Shown here: positions 8,270 to 21,330 of the stretch, in pieces
Position numbering within the stretch: position 1 is the first letter of the stretch
How the letters are laid out: each line of letters starts with the position of its first letter
Assembly: GCA_029959085.1 (NCBI GenBank)
Contig: JARWIR010000003.1
Coordinates: 25,621,505 to 25,685,504, forward strand
DNA: 64,000 nt
Direction of reading: 5' to 3'
Source: Nemophila menziesii
Lineage: Eukaryota > Streptophyta > Magnoliopsida > Boraginales > Hydrophyllaceae
The notes under the pieces: generated by a model
What the model was told of the DNA's origin: nothing
Database searches by the model: none
What the model saw: the letters and a program-made list of their open reading frames with translations, nothing else
Made by a program: the position numbers and the translations under genes

Positions 8270-9007
8270 GGTGTCTCTTGGTGTGTGTTAAAATCACACC
8301 CCTAAAAGGAGGGACACTAACCGCAAGTGTACGAGTCATCCAAGTAATAATTCGATAACAGGTTTTCGATATCAGGGACAAATAGATGACAAAAAATTAA
8401 AAGATAAAAATGTTTGTTTGGTTTTGTGTTTAAAACTGAACGCGCAAATAAATAAAATGCTAAATTGATTTACAAAAAATAAATATTGGAAGCGAATAAG
8501 TGTGGACACAAATATGAGAGAGGTAATTGAGTCTCACAAGGGTTTCACATAAATATATTCAATCAACGTTTTTGTTTAAGGGATGAATTGGTATTTTGTA
8601 TTAGTCGGGATTCTAATATCTCCTAACCCCCGTCAGGGTGGACTTAGGAGCTTTCCTAGGGTATTACAAACCCCGTCAGGGCGACCATAAGCTACCTTCG
8701 AATGTTTAAGTCTTTTACCCAATTGGCGCCGTGGTTAGTCAAGCCCATCAGGATCAATGACGAATACCTCACGTCTATTACCTAGGTCCGTAATTAAACC
8801 CCTCGTCAAGGTGATCACTTTGCCACTTAAGTGAATAACCTGATTACTATATCCTATTTTTGATTCATGACTTCTGAAATAGTAAATAAATTCATGATAA
8901 TAGTCAATACAGAATTAGCCAATTCAAATTAAATCTTAAAATCGAATATTCCAAAACATTAATTAAACAAGTTAGGGTTCAACCCATTATTGCGATTCTC
9001 AAGTACA
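8270..9007 (-). mobile_element. Athila-like LTR fragment truncated by the tandem duplication
   Basis: 738 bp from the inner end of a minus-strand LTR, nearly identical to 11652-12390. It stops at the duplication junction and so lacks the TATA box and the outer end. Confidence 0.88.
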
Positions 9008-9008
9008 C

Positions 9009-9432
9009 AGTGAGGAGAGAGCCAAAAGCTCACTTCAAATTTACCAAATATACATACCATACCGTCCCTAAGCCTACGCTAAAACCGTAAAGACCTCGTG
9101 ATTCCTAGATACACAGTGAGTTAATAGGAAGTATGCTAAGTGGAGCGTTCAAAGCAAGTAAAGATCGAGGAACACCCTATAGCCACCATCTTGAGATAAG
9201 TAGTAAGCGTAACCTTCTAGCATTGTGAAATTAATTTTGGATTGAGATTATTTTGTGTTTGATTTTGCATAAAAAGTGTAGGTGTATATTAATTCCTAAA
9301 TTAGACTATATGAGATTTATTTTAAGTTTTTCTTTGGGATTATTTTCTAGATTCTACCTTCTGCATTCACCTAAAAGATCATTTGTTTTTATTTTACTTT
9401 GTCGGGACGACAAAGGTTTGAGTTTGGGTTCT
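9009..9432 (+). other. Duplicate of the element 3' end with a mutated polypurine tract
   Basis: Copy of 5627-6050. The hairpin before the tract is intact, but the tract itself reads GAGTTTGGGTTCT: one G of the GGGG run is replaced by T. Confidence 0.85.
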
Positions 9433-11205
9433 TGATGTCTCACTATTTGTTCTAATTATTAGCCCTTTGGAGACATCCTTTTAGGTGAATAAATGACTTA
9501 TTTGATAGACTTTTATGCGTATTTGATCATATTGCACTTTCTCCCCTTGGAAATTAACTATTTGCAGAATCTGAGCTTTTGTGCATAAATTTGATTGTTT
9601 TTAATGCAAAGTTAATTGGTTATTGAAATTCATGAAAGACCAATCCAAGGAGAAGAAGTGAGAATAAAGTCTTAGTGTATTTTAGAGTGTTAGGAAAGGA
9701 TTTTTACTCGAATTTCTATTTTTAGAGTACACTTTCCTAGTTCGTTTTCTTGATTTATTGATTAATTCTTTTTAAGCATATGCGGTTTAATTATTTATTT
9801 ATTGCGAAGCTTTAAAAGATAAATGGTAATTACTTAGATACCAAGTCAAGATAAAGGAGTAAAGGAAAGAAGATTTACATGGAAATAAGAAGATTTAGGA
9901 AAGATATATTCAAAGAAGGAAAAGATAAAGCTGTCTTGTGAATCTGAAATTCTAGCCACGTTTTAAAGATTAATTGATAACTCACGATTGGCTAGGAATC
10001 TGGACGTGTGGACTGCACCAATAGAAAGCTCTTTCCAAGACAAGCAGTTTCATATATTGGAACTTCTCAAACGGATAAGTATTGAAAAAGATATGACCAA
10101 ATCAAATCAGCAGCAAAATCTTACCTTTCCTAGAATTTAGGGCTACGAATTTAAGAGTCTTTAACTTGTCTTCCACTCCAAGCAAATTCGACCTAGGGTC
10201 CTCCAAAACCTATAAATACACCCCTTAACCTCCTACTTTCACACACTTCAGAGAATAAAACAAGAGGCTTAAGGTTTTCAAGTCAGAGCACGAAGGAGAG
10301 AAGAAGCTAGAAGCTGGAGGAATCCTGTTCTTCCAACAGTAGTCATTCAACCCTTTAGGTTATTTATTTCTTTCTTGTAATTGAACATGAATTCCTTTTC
10401 TTTTATGTTAGTTTTTAATTTCATTATGAGCTAAATTTATTTATACTTGAGAATCGCATAAAAGTGATGAACCTTAATTAATTAATCTATGTTTTGAATT
10501 TAGGATTGTTTAGATTTAAACTGAATTTAGTTTTATATATTGGATATTACTTTGTTTTCATTACTAATTATTTTAGGAACAACTAGAATTAGCTTTTAGT
10601 ATTTGGACTATTCACTTTAGTGGCGAAGTGATCATCCGATAGGGGGGTTTGAATACAGATCTAGGTAATACCCGTGTAATGTCCGTTATTGACCGACAGG
10701 CTTAACTAGTTACATAGCCAAAGAGGTAAAATCATATCATCCGGAAAGGCATATTCGACCATACAGGCGTTTATGATACTTTAGGACAGCTTCTAGGTCC
10801 ACCCGACAGGGGGCTAGGAGATATTAGAGTCCTGACTAATATTATAATTCCAATTCTACCCTTAAATATAGCATAGGTTAAATTGATTAGGTGGATTCCT
10901 CTGCGAGACTCAAGTATCCCTCTTATCTGAAGTTAGTCGTTTATTTACTTTATTTCCTTTCTGTTAATTTAATTTTAGTTTTTACTTTATTTGCATCTTT
11001 TAATTTATAAAAACCAAACAAAAATTATTATCTTTTATTTTCTGTTCAGCAATTATTCTTACTACTTGATTAATATTTGGGTTGAACCTAATCCGTCCCT
11101 GAGAACGAACTTGATTATCATATATTACTTGGGACAACCGTACACTTGCGGTTAAGTGGTTCCTTTATTTTTGCACTTTATTTTATAACACCATAGGACC
11201 CACCA
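9433..11205 (+). mobile_element. Athila-like LTR, plus strand, duplicate copy 2
   Basis: Copy of 6051-7823 in the tandem duplication, same length, differing by scattered single-base changes (for example TATC to TTTC near 10049). It contains the same TATAAATA box at 10211-10218. Confidence 0.85.
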
Positions 11206-11542
11206 TGGACGTAGTCCTAATGGTGTCAGATAAAATGGTCTGTATTCGTTAGGTTGGACGAGCCTTGGTGCGTCTTCTTGTTGAATTCTAGCACCATTGT
11301 TATTAAGTGGTTGAGATACAGGAGGAACTTGGATTCGAACGTTTTTATTTCCTCCTGGTGGGTCTTGCACAACTGGTGGGACTCTTGGGTTGCCATTTTC
11401 ATCCAACTCTATTCCGGGATCTTGGACATTATTAAGATTCACGGCTTCCATTTCTCTTTCTCTCGCTTCTTTTTCTCTTGCTTCCCTTTCTCTCTTGTTT
11501 TTAGCCCAGATTAACCTCCCAGGATTCGAGAGCGTGTATAAA
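11206..11542 (-). pseudogene. Athila-like gag N-terminal fragment, copy 2
   Basis: Duplicate of 7824-8160, with a few amino-acid differences (MEAVNLNN for MAVVNLNN, IQVPPV for IQVRPV). It is cut at 11205 by the plus-strand LTR in the same way. It keeps its natural position next to the complete 5' LTR at 11652-13183, so this copy shows the original context. Confidence 0.7.
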
Positions 11543-11627
11543 ACCTGAGAAGAAACAAAACAAAGAAAAAGCGTAAAACCGAAAAATAAAATAAGATAAC
11601 AATTAAATCACTTACGGATAACACCCA

Positions 11628-11645
11628 TCCCCGACAGCAGCGCCA
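11628..11645 (-). other. tRNA-Asp primer binding site, copy 2
   Basis: The minus strand reads TGGCGCTGCTGTCGGGGA, matching the tRNA-Asp 3' end with three mismatches, 6 bp from the LTR end. Confidence 0.8.
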
Positions 11646-11651
11646 AAAACT

Positions 11652-13183
11652 TGGTGTCTCTTGGTGTGTGTTAAAATCACACCCCTAAAAGGAGGGACAC
11701 TAACCGCAAGTGTACGAGTCATCCAAGTAATAATTCGATAACAGGTTTTCGATATCAGGGACAAATAGATGACAAAAAATTAAAAGATAAAAATGTTTGT
11801 TTGGTTTTGTGTTTAAAACTGAACGCGCAAATAAATAAAATGCTAAATTGATTTACAAAAAATAAATATTGGAAGCGAATAAGTGTGGACACAAATATGA
11901 GAGAGGTAATTGAGTCTCACAAGGGTTTCACATAAATATATTCAATCAACGTTTTTGTTTAAGGGCTGAATTGGTATTTTGTATTAGTCGGGATTCTAAT
12001 ATCTCCTAACCCCCGTCAGGGTGGACTTAGGAGCTTTCCTAGGGTATTACAAACCCCGTCAGGGCGACCATAAGCTACCTTCGAATGTTTAAGTCTTTTA
12101 CCCAATTGGCGCCGTGGTTAGTCAAGCCCATCAGGATCAATGACGAATACCTCACGTCTATTACCAAGGTCCGTAATTAAACCCCTCGTCAAGGTGATCA
12201 CTTTGCCACTTAAGTGAATAACCTGATTACTATATCCTATTTTTGATTCATGACTTCTGAAATAGTAAATAAATTTATGATAATAGTCAATACAGAATTA
12301 CCCAATTCAAATTAAATCTTAAAATTGAATATTCAAAAACATTAATTAAACAAGTTAGGGTTCAACCCATTATTGCGATTCTCAAGTACAAATGAAATTA
12401 GCTCATATTAAAACTAGAAATAACTGAAATAAAATATAAAACATTCATTGTCAATTACAAAAATAAAGTGAAGAACTTAATCAAGGATTGGAATTGGCTG
12501 TTGATGGAAGAAATGACTTTCTCCAACTCTAGCTTTCTTCTCTCCTTTTTGCTCTGACTCTCTCTCGTAAAATAATGAAGCGTATACTGAATTGTGTCTA
12601 AAATTAAAGTCTAAAGGCTTATTTATAATGGAGAATTTGGATAGGGCTTTTTAATTAAAGGAAACAGGTTAAATGAATAAAAGCCTAAGTCCAAATTAGA
12701 AATCCCATGTACATTTGTTAGTAAAACGACCGTAACTTTTGCTTTTCAACTCCAAATGACCTGATTCTAGTCCCAAAATCTTCCTAACTAAAAAATGCAG
12801 CTTCCTTATTTTAGGGATCCAAGGCTGAATTAGTGGCTAAGTGGCTCAAAAACAGCAATTTGTAACAGCTTTCCAGATTTACCTCTCCTTTAGTCAATTA
12901 TTCAGATAATCTATTCTTGCCTTTGACTTCTCCGCTCGATCTAAGACTTTAATTCCCAATTCTCCTCCTTGTCTTGGTTCTCCATAGAATCCATGGACCT
13001 AATAACTTTGCACTAAAAACAAACAAATTAACGCACGAAAGCTCTAAAACGCAAATAATACAATTCCAAGAGGAGAAAATACAATATAACTAAATAAGCT
13101 TAAAAGTCTATCAAATAAGTCTTTTAATCACCTAAAATGATGTCTCCTAAAGGCATATAATTAGAATAAAACAGGAGACATCA
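11652..13183 (-). mobile_element. Athila-like LTR, complete (5' LTR, minus strand)
   Basis: 1,532 bp with ends TGATGTCTCC (13183) and ...GACACCA (11652). The terminal inverted hairpin lies at 13138-13147 / 13174-13183, a TATA box (minus-strand TATAAATA) at 12620-12627, and the CGTCAGG-type motif array at about 12010-12200. Its outer end abuts a LINE fragment at 13184, so this element inserted into that LINE; the partner flank is outside the recognisable sequence. Confidence 0.88.
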
Positions 13184-14728
13184 CAGATTTCTCTCATTTG
13201 CTGGTAGATTACATCTCATCAAGTTAGTTCTTCAAAGTAAACTTAGTTTTTGGTGCTCAGTGATGATTCTTCCTAAGAAAGTTATTAAAACTCTTGAAAT
13301 TACTTTTTCAAGATTCCTATGCAAAGGATCCACTCATGACTATAGAGGTACAAAAGTTTCTTGGAAATTACTATGTGAAATTCAAGAAGAAGGTGGACTT
13401 GGTATGTCTCATCTGAAGAAAATTAATGAAATTGCTACACTTAATGCATTTTGGAGGTTTTATGAGTCTAACGCAGACATCTAGGCTCAATGGGTTAATG
13501 CAAATTGTTTAAGAAAAAAAATGTGTATGGAACACTGACCCTACACATATTGTTCCTTGGACGTGGAGGAAGCTTCTCAAAATAATAAACCTAGCTCAGA
13601 AGTACACTCACCACTTAGTAGGTAAAGGAAACAAAACACTTATAATTGAAGATGGATGGATCAACAATGCTAAGGTGAGTGAACTGAACATTCAACTTGA
13701 ACCTCAAATCTTCAACAAATACAAGCACAAAACTGTTGCAAACTACTATGGAAACAATAGATGGATTTGATTGCTCTAAAACCTCATTTAAAACACATCT
13801 ATCTATCCTCCATAGACGACTCAATCACATTGAAATGTCAAGGTAAAACTTATTCTCAACATCTCATCTCCTTAAAGATCTGCACATTGAGAGTGAAAAA
13901 GTAAGTTGGAGTTCTGCAGTTTTGCATAAACAAACTATCCCCAAATACCGTTTCCTATCTTGGTTAGTCTTTCTTAATCGACTTCCAAATCGTGATCAAT
14001 TAGAACAATGGGGGCTGATCATTGATTATAACTGTGTACTCTGTAACTCGGAATTAGAATCTCGTGATCATCTCTTCCTGAATTGCTCTTATTCTCTAAG
14101 TATATGGTTTAAATGTTGTAAATACCATGGTTGTCAAGACAAATCTCTACTTGGTTATTGAAAATCATCTGTATCATTCAAAGAAGTAAAAAAGTACATT
14201 CTCAAGGATCTTGTTTTTATTCTCAGCTTTCATAGCTTTCTTTATCACACTTGGAAGGCTAGAAACAAGATGATTCACCAAAACATCCTCAAAAAATAGG
14301 ATGTTATTCTTCATAATATTCTAAGAGATGTGCAATCAAAGCTATGGTTCAAACAATCATTCAAGGCCACTCTAAAAAAGAAGATAGTTTTGAGATAATG
14401 GGGTCTTCAAGGTGCAATCAAACATAATGAAGATAATCGCGCAAGTTAGACTACAATTCGTTCGAAAAGTTTTGTCAGAAGCTCGGCTTGAACCTGTTAC
14501 CTATGGGTTAAATCGTGTTTTTAAAGTTTTGCATATTAGTGCCTGAAAGTTTTAGCCTTACTCTTTTTACCACTTACTTCCTAGTTTTTTTCTATTTGAT
14601 TTTCTTGATTGTAATTGGCCGTGAAAGTTGTACATATAACAACTTAACTAAGGCTTGTAAAGTTTGGATTGCTTGAGCAATAAAATGAACACTTACATAT
14701 CAAATAAAAATAAAAATAAAATAAAATT
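13184..14728 (+). pseudogene. LINE (L1-like) ORF2 3' fragment with A-rich tail
   Basis: 13260-13484 encodes the post-RT segment (PKKVIKTLEITFSRFLCKGS..., KVSWKLLCEIQEEGGLGM). 13922-14161 encodes the zinc-finger-like zf-RVT region with CVLCNSELESRDHLFLNC. Several frame breaks lie between and after. The 3' end carries AATAAA near 14682 and an A-rich AAATAAAAATAAAAATAAA tail ending near 14728, typical of target-primed insertion. The 5' two-thirds (endonuclease, RT) are absent, cut by the LTR at 13183. It is a different, shorter copy from the LINE at 15329. Confidence 0.8.
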
Positions 14729-15311
14729 CATATGGTATTCATGTGATTACTAAAATGTCCTCCATAAAGGATCTTGATATCTTGCATGTTTATTGGAAAT
14801 ATAAATTATAATATTTAATTAAGAGTAGGAGTGATATAAAGAATGGACAAAGTGTCTTATTTTTTTAAATGACAAGTTTTTGTGAACAACTATTTTAGTA
14901 ATAGTGACAAAATTTTGGAGACGGAGGGAGTATTAGGTTATATATAAGAGTTAGATTTGATAGAGGTATTTTTGTCTAGCTATCCTTTTAGAAATATATT
15001 TTGATCCTTTATCTTTTAGATAAATAAATAGGTTTGTATTAATTTTATTTATAATTAACTCATAAAATATAAGGCGTCATACCTTTCAAACATAAGTAGG
15101 AAAAATAATTATATATTAATAACTCTCCCGGGTTGCTAAATTGGGGATACTAAACCTAGGTTAAGGGTAAAAAATTTGTACCCTCGGGTTAGTTCGGGGT
15201 ATCCTTGGGTTTACCTCAGGTTAATCACTGTAGAAAGTAGTCAAACTTGTATTTTTTTTTCAAACTTTACAAACGGAAAACACTAAATTAGAAAATTACA
15301 CTAAACAAACC
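14729..15311. other. Gene-free AT-rich stretch with a Stowaway-like end
   Basis: No ORF or gene is visible. At about 14836-14930 the reverse complement begins CTCCCTCCGTCTCC and continues AAAATTTTGTCAC, next to a TA dinucleotide (14931-14932). That is the terminal pattern of Stowaway (Tc1/mariner-type) MITEs. I could not find the matching left end, so it is a remnant at best. Confidence 0.45.
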
Positions 15312-15328
15312 AAAAGTTTATAAAATTA
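15312..15328. repeat. Target-site duplication, left copy (LINE)
   Basis: AAAAGTTTATAAAATTA, repeated at 21740-21756. It brackets the LINE, with the right copy following its A tail. Confidence 0.9.
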
Positions 15329-15333
15329 AAAAG

Positions 15334-17253
15334 ATGACTAATCAGGGCCAAAACAACGCTAACAGCCTGCAATCACAAGACCAAACAATGGATGAATTCC
15401 CAGAGATTTCAAATGTAATTCGATAAGGAATAGTAGGGAAGAGACAACGCTCGATCACGGCAGCCTCAAGTAACGACGCGACGGTAGTAATTGCGCCCAC
15501 TGATTCCGCTATGGACAGAATTGTTGCACCTGCTATTGGTTTCAATAGGAATTCAGGTAATAATTCTGGACACTTTATTAAGCCTAAAATTAATGGGTGG
15601 AAGGGTACTGTTACGAGCAATAATCTTGTTATACCGGTAATAGAAGATAGTGATGAAATTAAGACTAATAGAATTATGGGTGAGGATGAATTTTACGAAT
15701 TGGAGGATTTAATTGAGGACGATGATGAGACTGAAATTCGTGATTCGATTCCAACTGTGATTAGGACTAGGAGGAAGATTCAAGAGGGTATTAGATTATG
15801 GAGAAATACGACAATAGTTAGACTTTTGGGTAGAGAGGTGGGTTTCACCTATCTTTCGCCAAAACTAAGACAGATTTGGACACCAGAAGGTCATTTCGAA
15901 CTAGTTGACGTTGGACATGAATACTACATGGTGAAATTCAAAAAGAGAGAAGACTTTTATTTCGCGTTATCCGGGGTCCTTGGATGGTATTGGATCACTA
16001 TCTAATTCTTAGGGAATGGACACCTAGTTTTAATGCGATATCAAATTCGATAACGACAACAACGGTGTGGGTCCGAATAACAAATGTAGGAATGCAAAAT
16101 TACACGGCGCGGATCTTGAGAAAGATTGGTAACAAGCTGGGTCGAACGGTTAAAATTGATCCCATGACAATGGGTAGGCTCAGAGCTAATTACGCAAGGC
16201 TAGCAATTGAGCTTGATTTGAAGAAACCACTTGAACCAGAGGTAAGAATTGGTGCGGATATATGCAAAGTTGAATACGAGGGACTTCACTTGATTTGTTT
16301 TGAATGCGGAAAATTCGGACATAGAAAGGAAAGCTGTCCCTCAAATATTGCATCAGTAATCTTTGATAGTATGAACACGAATAACGGAGAGGAAATGGTA
16401 GTAGAAGTGAGTAGTGCGGCCCTGGTGGTTAAAGAAAAGTATGGGGAGTGGATGATGGTTAGTCGGGGCAATAGGAGGGGTGGTAAATCTTCTACGAATA
16501 ACGCTGCAAAAACTCAAGTTCAGAGCGGCTTTGGGACTCAAGTTCAGTACGTATAGTAAAGGGCAAAGTTCGGGTACTAAAACAAATAATGGTAAAGTAA
16601 AAAGCGTCTCGTGGACTAATTTAAACAATAAGAAAGATGGGGGTGCTATGGGTCATGGAATAATTATGGCGCCAAACTTCGAGCAAAGAAGGATATTGGA
16701 AGATGTCGTTGAAGTGAGCGGGACAGAGGCCGTGAAATTCCAGGCCGGGGTGAGCTCCTCGAAAAAGAAAAATGAAAAAAAAAAAACCGAGAGGAGCAAG
16801 GCCTGCTGCCGTGACAGTAGGAAGGGGAGCAGCAGGGGCCAATCGTGCAATTAATGAAAGTTTGAAAAATGGAAAAAATAGTGTTGTGATGTTGGAAACA
16901 GAAGGGCTTATAGAGGTGGATGTAAGAGACTGCAATGATAAGGAGAAGGGGGCCGAGGGTAGCAAATCAGGTCCAATCCCATGTGATGTAGGACCTGCTA
17001 CTCCAGTACACGGTCCAATAAATTTGATGCAGAAACCGTGGTTGGTTCAGCAACCCCGCGTGACACCAGCACGACCATTCCGCTAAATAACATGCCGCCT
17101 AACCCTCTATGGGACACAACATCACGAGATGATGGCGACGATGCAACGTGGCTCGAAAGCCTAGTTACTGACTCACCAGAAGAGGAAGCGCAACAAGCCG
17201 AACAGGAGAACAATAACGGGAACAGAGACGTGGACATGACATCTCGCGCATGA
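15334..17253 (+). pseudogene. LINE ORF1 (nucleic-acid-binding protein), disrupted
   Basis: Starts at ATG 15334. An in-frame TAA at 15424-15426 interrupts the frame that continues to 16005. A frameshift near 15970 moves it to the 15984-16556 frame, and further shifts occur near 16550, 16790 and 17050, ending at TGA 17251-17253. The first half resembles the DUF4283 domain of plant LINE ORF1 (RLLGREVGFTYL ... MVLDHYLILREW). A CCHC zinc knuckle CFECGKFGHRKESC (C-x2-C-x4-H-x4-C) lies at 16296-16337. The C-terminal half is charged and Ser/Lys-rich. In the family this protein binds element RNA and helps ORF2 protein. It is not functional here. Confidence 0.85.
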
Positions 17254-20200
17254 AGCGCCGTGAGGTAATCCCCGTAAATTAATTTTATTACTAATGAATT
17301 GTGTTGATTTTCCAGGAAAGAGTTGGGAGGACTCAAAAACCTCTTTTAATATCTTAATATGGAAATGTTACAGAGCGGCTAAACCTAGGTTTCGTCGTGT
17401 TATTCTGGATATGATGGCTAATAATAATGTTTGGCTCTCGGTGATAGTGGAGCCTCGTGTCAGCGGTATTACGGCTAATAATATTATCAATTCACTGCAA
17501 AAAGACAATTCTGTCCGGGTTGATTCAGAATGCTATAGAGGTGGTATTTGGTAGCTTTGGAATAACTCAGATATAAATGTGAGGGTATTATCTGCTGGTC
17601 ATCAAGTAATAAATATAGAGGTAAGCCAGACTGGATGCGCATCGTGGTTTTTCTCTGCGATATACGCGAACCCGGATTATAAGCAGAGGGAGTTTTTGTG
17701 GGATGCTCTACATCACGCTTTTCACAAGTTAAGCTCACCGTGGCTAGTAGTTGGGGACTTCAATCAAGTAGGGATGGAAATAGACAAAAAAGGGGGAACT
17801 GCGGGTGTTTCGAGAAGGATGGAGAAATTTGAGGAATGGAGACATAGACGTGGCTTGATTGATCTTGGATTCGAGGGACCACGTTACACCTGGAGTGACT
17901 TTTGGAATTTGGGGCAAAGGATCATGGAACGTTTAGATAGAGCCTATGGTAACGCAGGGTGGCAAGACCTTTTCCGGAAGACGCGAGTCATTCACCTAGC
18001 GAGGGTCCACTCCGACCATATGCCAATTTTGATACAAATCTGTCCAAACCAAAATAAAAAACTGAAGACTCGACGGATTAGGTTCGAAACAGCGTGGTGT
18101 CATCACAAAGATTTTAAGGATTTTATTAGTAAAGAATGGGAAGGCAACAATATTGGGGTTGGGGATGGAATAACAACAATTTAGATTCGGATAAATAAAT
18201 GAAAAATGGAAGTTTTGTGGATTTGAATCGTAAAAAAAAAGGAAATTTGTGCACGGATTAGAGGTATTCAAAGATCGTTACAGATATCCTATAACTCCTC
18301 TCTTCGTCAAATGGGCGCACAATTGACGAAAGAATATAAAAGCGTCCTTGAACAAGAGGAGGCAATGAAACTCCAAAACTTGAAAGAGAAGTGGATTGAA
18401 TTGGGAGACAGGAACACGAGATATTACCACCTTGCCGCTTCGATACGGAAGAAAAAGGCTAACATCACGAGATTACTTAATGATCACGACATTTGGGTAG
18501 AGGAAGAAGAGGGTTTAAACGTATGGTTCGCGAGTATTTTGAGCTTTTATATGAAAAACCAAACAACCCCTCAGATGGTTACTCTCTACCACATATTAGT
18601 TCAGTTGGACGAGAAATAACTAGTACGCTTGGTCAGCCATTTTCGGATGAAGAAATTAGAACAGTTGTATTTCAATCCAATCCGAACAAAGCCCCTGGTC
18701 CTGATGGGATGTCTGCTGCCTTTTATCAGAAGTGTTGGGTCACGGTAGGTCTCGCTATTTGCAAGATGGTTCGAGAAGCAATCCACTCGGGACATCTACC
18801 TTTTGGTCTGAACGGTACACTTATACACCTTATTCCGAAAGTGTCAGACCCTAACCGGGTACGTTTACTCCGTCCTGATTAGTTTAATAAATTGTCCGGT
18901 TAAGTTTATAATGAAGGCCATGGTCAATAGACTAAGGCCCATTTTTTCTAACGTTATTGGCCCTTGCCAAAGTAGTTTCTTGCCAGTTCGGTCGACAATT
19001 GATAATATTGTGCTCATAAGAGAAGTGGATCATAAGACGCGTCACCAGCAAGGAAGGAGCGGAATCATGGCCGTCAAAATCGATCTTGCTAAAGCCTACG
19101 ATAAGATTCGGTGGGAGTTTATCGAAGAGACGATTAGTCACTTTGGCTTTCCACCTAACTGGACGGATCTCATAATGTCAAGTATGAAGGAGAATGAGAT
19201 GAGGGTTCTTTGGAATGGGAAGCCTCTGCCTCCGTTTACTCCTCACCCGGGTATACACCAAGGGGACCCCCTTTCACCATATATCTTTGTCATGTGTATG
19301 GAAAGGCTTTCATTACTAATACAAGAACTTTTTGTTGCGGGGAAGTGGAAGGTGATCAGGATTGGTCGCAAAGGCCCCAAGTTATCTCATCTTTTCTTTG
19401 CAGATGATCTAATTTTATTTGGTGAAGCATCTTTTTTGCAGGTCCAATTAATACCGGAGACGATGGACATGTTCTGTAATAAAGCTAGACAGACGATTAG
19501 TGCAGAGAAATCGTTGATTTACTTCTCAAAGAATGTACTAGAACAGACACATAATGAGCTAGCCTTGGCGAGTGGTTTTTGTCATAGTTATTCATTTGGA
19601 ACATACCTTGGAGTCCCTATCCTTTCAGGAAGATTGCCTAAAGGGTTCTATAAGGGTATAGTGGAGAAAATGAGGAACAAGCTTGCTACGTGGAAAACTA
19701 AGACCCTCTCACTTGCCGGTCGTGTCACGTTAGCTTAATCAGTTTTAAACGCAATGCCGGTTTACCAAATGCAAGTTATGAAATTACTGAAATATATGTG
19801 CAAGGAGATTGATAGAGTGGTTAGGGATTTTATTTGGGGTTCATCGGGTTTGGAGAGAAAATTGCATTGGGTAGCGTGGGATCAAATATGCAAATCAAAG
19901 AAGAATGGTGGATTGTGTATAAGAAGTGCGGAAAAATACAATTTGGCCCTATTAGAAAAGTTAGGGTGGAAAATTTTGCAAGATGAACACTCGTTCGTGT
20001 GGATGGATATTTTTAGAAATAAATACTTTAAAGATGGGATTTTGAACCGTGTTCAAACCGGTAATGAATCCAATTCTTGTAAAGCTATATTAGCAGGTGT
20101 TAGTGCAATTCGTGATGGTATTAGTATTGTTAATGACGAGGATGGTTCAAGGATAATTTGGAAGCTAGAGAAATCAGGTTTATTTTCGGTGAAATATGCG

Positions 20201-20454
20201 TTCTTGAGCATGGAAGATTATGAAGAAGCTATACCTTTCAATTGGGACATTATTTGGAAATTAAAATGTTCCCAAAAGATTCGTGTTTTTTTATGGCGAA
20301 TAGATTTGAACCGGGTAGCCACAGCGGAAAACTTGTATAAGATAAATGTGATTGATTCCAGAAAGTGCAATCTGTGCGGTGTCGAAAGGGAAGACTTATA
20401 CCATGTTTTTAGAAAATGTAAAGTAGCTAGCTTGGTTTGGAACTTACTTGATTT

Positions 20455-20850
20455 TGAAACAGGTCGGAGAAGAGTCCCTGGAATGGCGCGAAATGGAGTT
20501 GATGCTGCTGGGAGCGTTTCTGGAGCTGCCGGAAGAGTATTTTCTGCCGTTGCAGACTTGGAGAGCTGGACAGGAGGTGCAACTGCTGGATGGAGTGCTC
20601 GAGCTGCTGATGCTGAGGAGGGAAGCTCGCCTGCTGCATTCTTGGAGGACCTACCTGCTGCTGCCGCGAGAGACATGGCCAGCCTGGATACGCGAGACAT
20701 GAAGTCGCAAGAGAAAGAATCATTAATGTCGCTGAACACTAAATGGGGACAAGACAGAGTCCGGGAAATTTCTGCAGCAACCCTTCAGAATTCTGCAGTA
20801 GTACCGAGAGGAAATCAGGGGCTAAGAGCTGCTGTTCCAAGTGCTATAAT
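20455..20850 (+). other. GC-rich in-frame insertion in LINE ORF2
   Basis: Between the zf-RVT region (ending SLVWNLL) and the RNase H linker (from NWLESHLHS) lie about 125 codons rich in Ala, Gly, Ser and Arg with GCTGCT-type triplets. The base composition is clearly richer in G and C than the rest of the element. The surrounding frame is kept. Long overlapping minus-strand ORFs here are a by-product of the composition. Origin unknown; it could be captured host sequence. Confidence 0.6.
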
Positions 20851-21330
20851 GAATTGGTTAGAGTCACACCTTCATTCAAAAGCCCGAATAGAGGGGATTG
20901 ATTGGCCGTACGTTTTCATTGCCGCTATTTGGGTAATATGGATCAAGAGGAATCGTATATTTTTTAATGAGGAAGATGGGCCACCGCATATATTAGAACT
21001 TAAAAAGGAGATACTTTCGCTCGCTAGCAACTTTATATTAGCGTGGGGAAAAAGGCTTGATGGGGGAATAGTTAAGATAGATAGAAATATAATGGTTAGA
21101 TGGGTTAAACCTAGTGATGGGATCAAGCTTAACATTGACGGGAGTTTCATCGCCGAGAAAAGAATGGCAGGTATAGGAGGTATCGTAAGAGATAGGTATG
21201 GCTCCTATATCTCGGGTTTCATGGGTTTGTGTATCGCGATTTCCCCGCTTAATTCAGAATTGTTTGCCCTACACTTTGGCCTTAGATGGGCTATTAACAA
21301 AGGGTATATAGAGATAATAATTGAAATAGA

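Larger units (their letters stand above)
5627..12391 (+). repeat. 3.38-kb direct tandem duplication
   Basis: 5627-9008 and 9009-12391 are adjacent direct copies (3,382 and 3,383 bp). Each contains the end of the plus-strand internal region, the polypurine tract, a whole plus-strand LTR, a minus-strand gag fragment, a primer site and 738 bp of minus-strand LTR. I count roughly 40-50 differences by eye. The middle junction (9007-9009) joins the interior of the minus LTR to the interior of the plus 3' region with at most one extra base. The intact continuation of the minus LTR past 12391 marks the parental side. Confidence 0.92.

Noticed and set aside
15120..15230. GGTTA/CGGGTT-rich stretch as a possible small element
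   Set aside because: It has repeated GGTT words but no terminal repeats, ORF or second copy in the window.
16286..17336. Minus-strand ORFs opposite LINE ORF1
   Set aside because: Shadows of the coding strand; no conserved motif, while the plus strand has DUF4283-like and CCHC segments.
20218..20739. 173-codon minus-strand ORF
   Set aside because: Opens because of the GC-rich insertion and the codon pattern of ORF2 on the other strand; no recognised domain.
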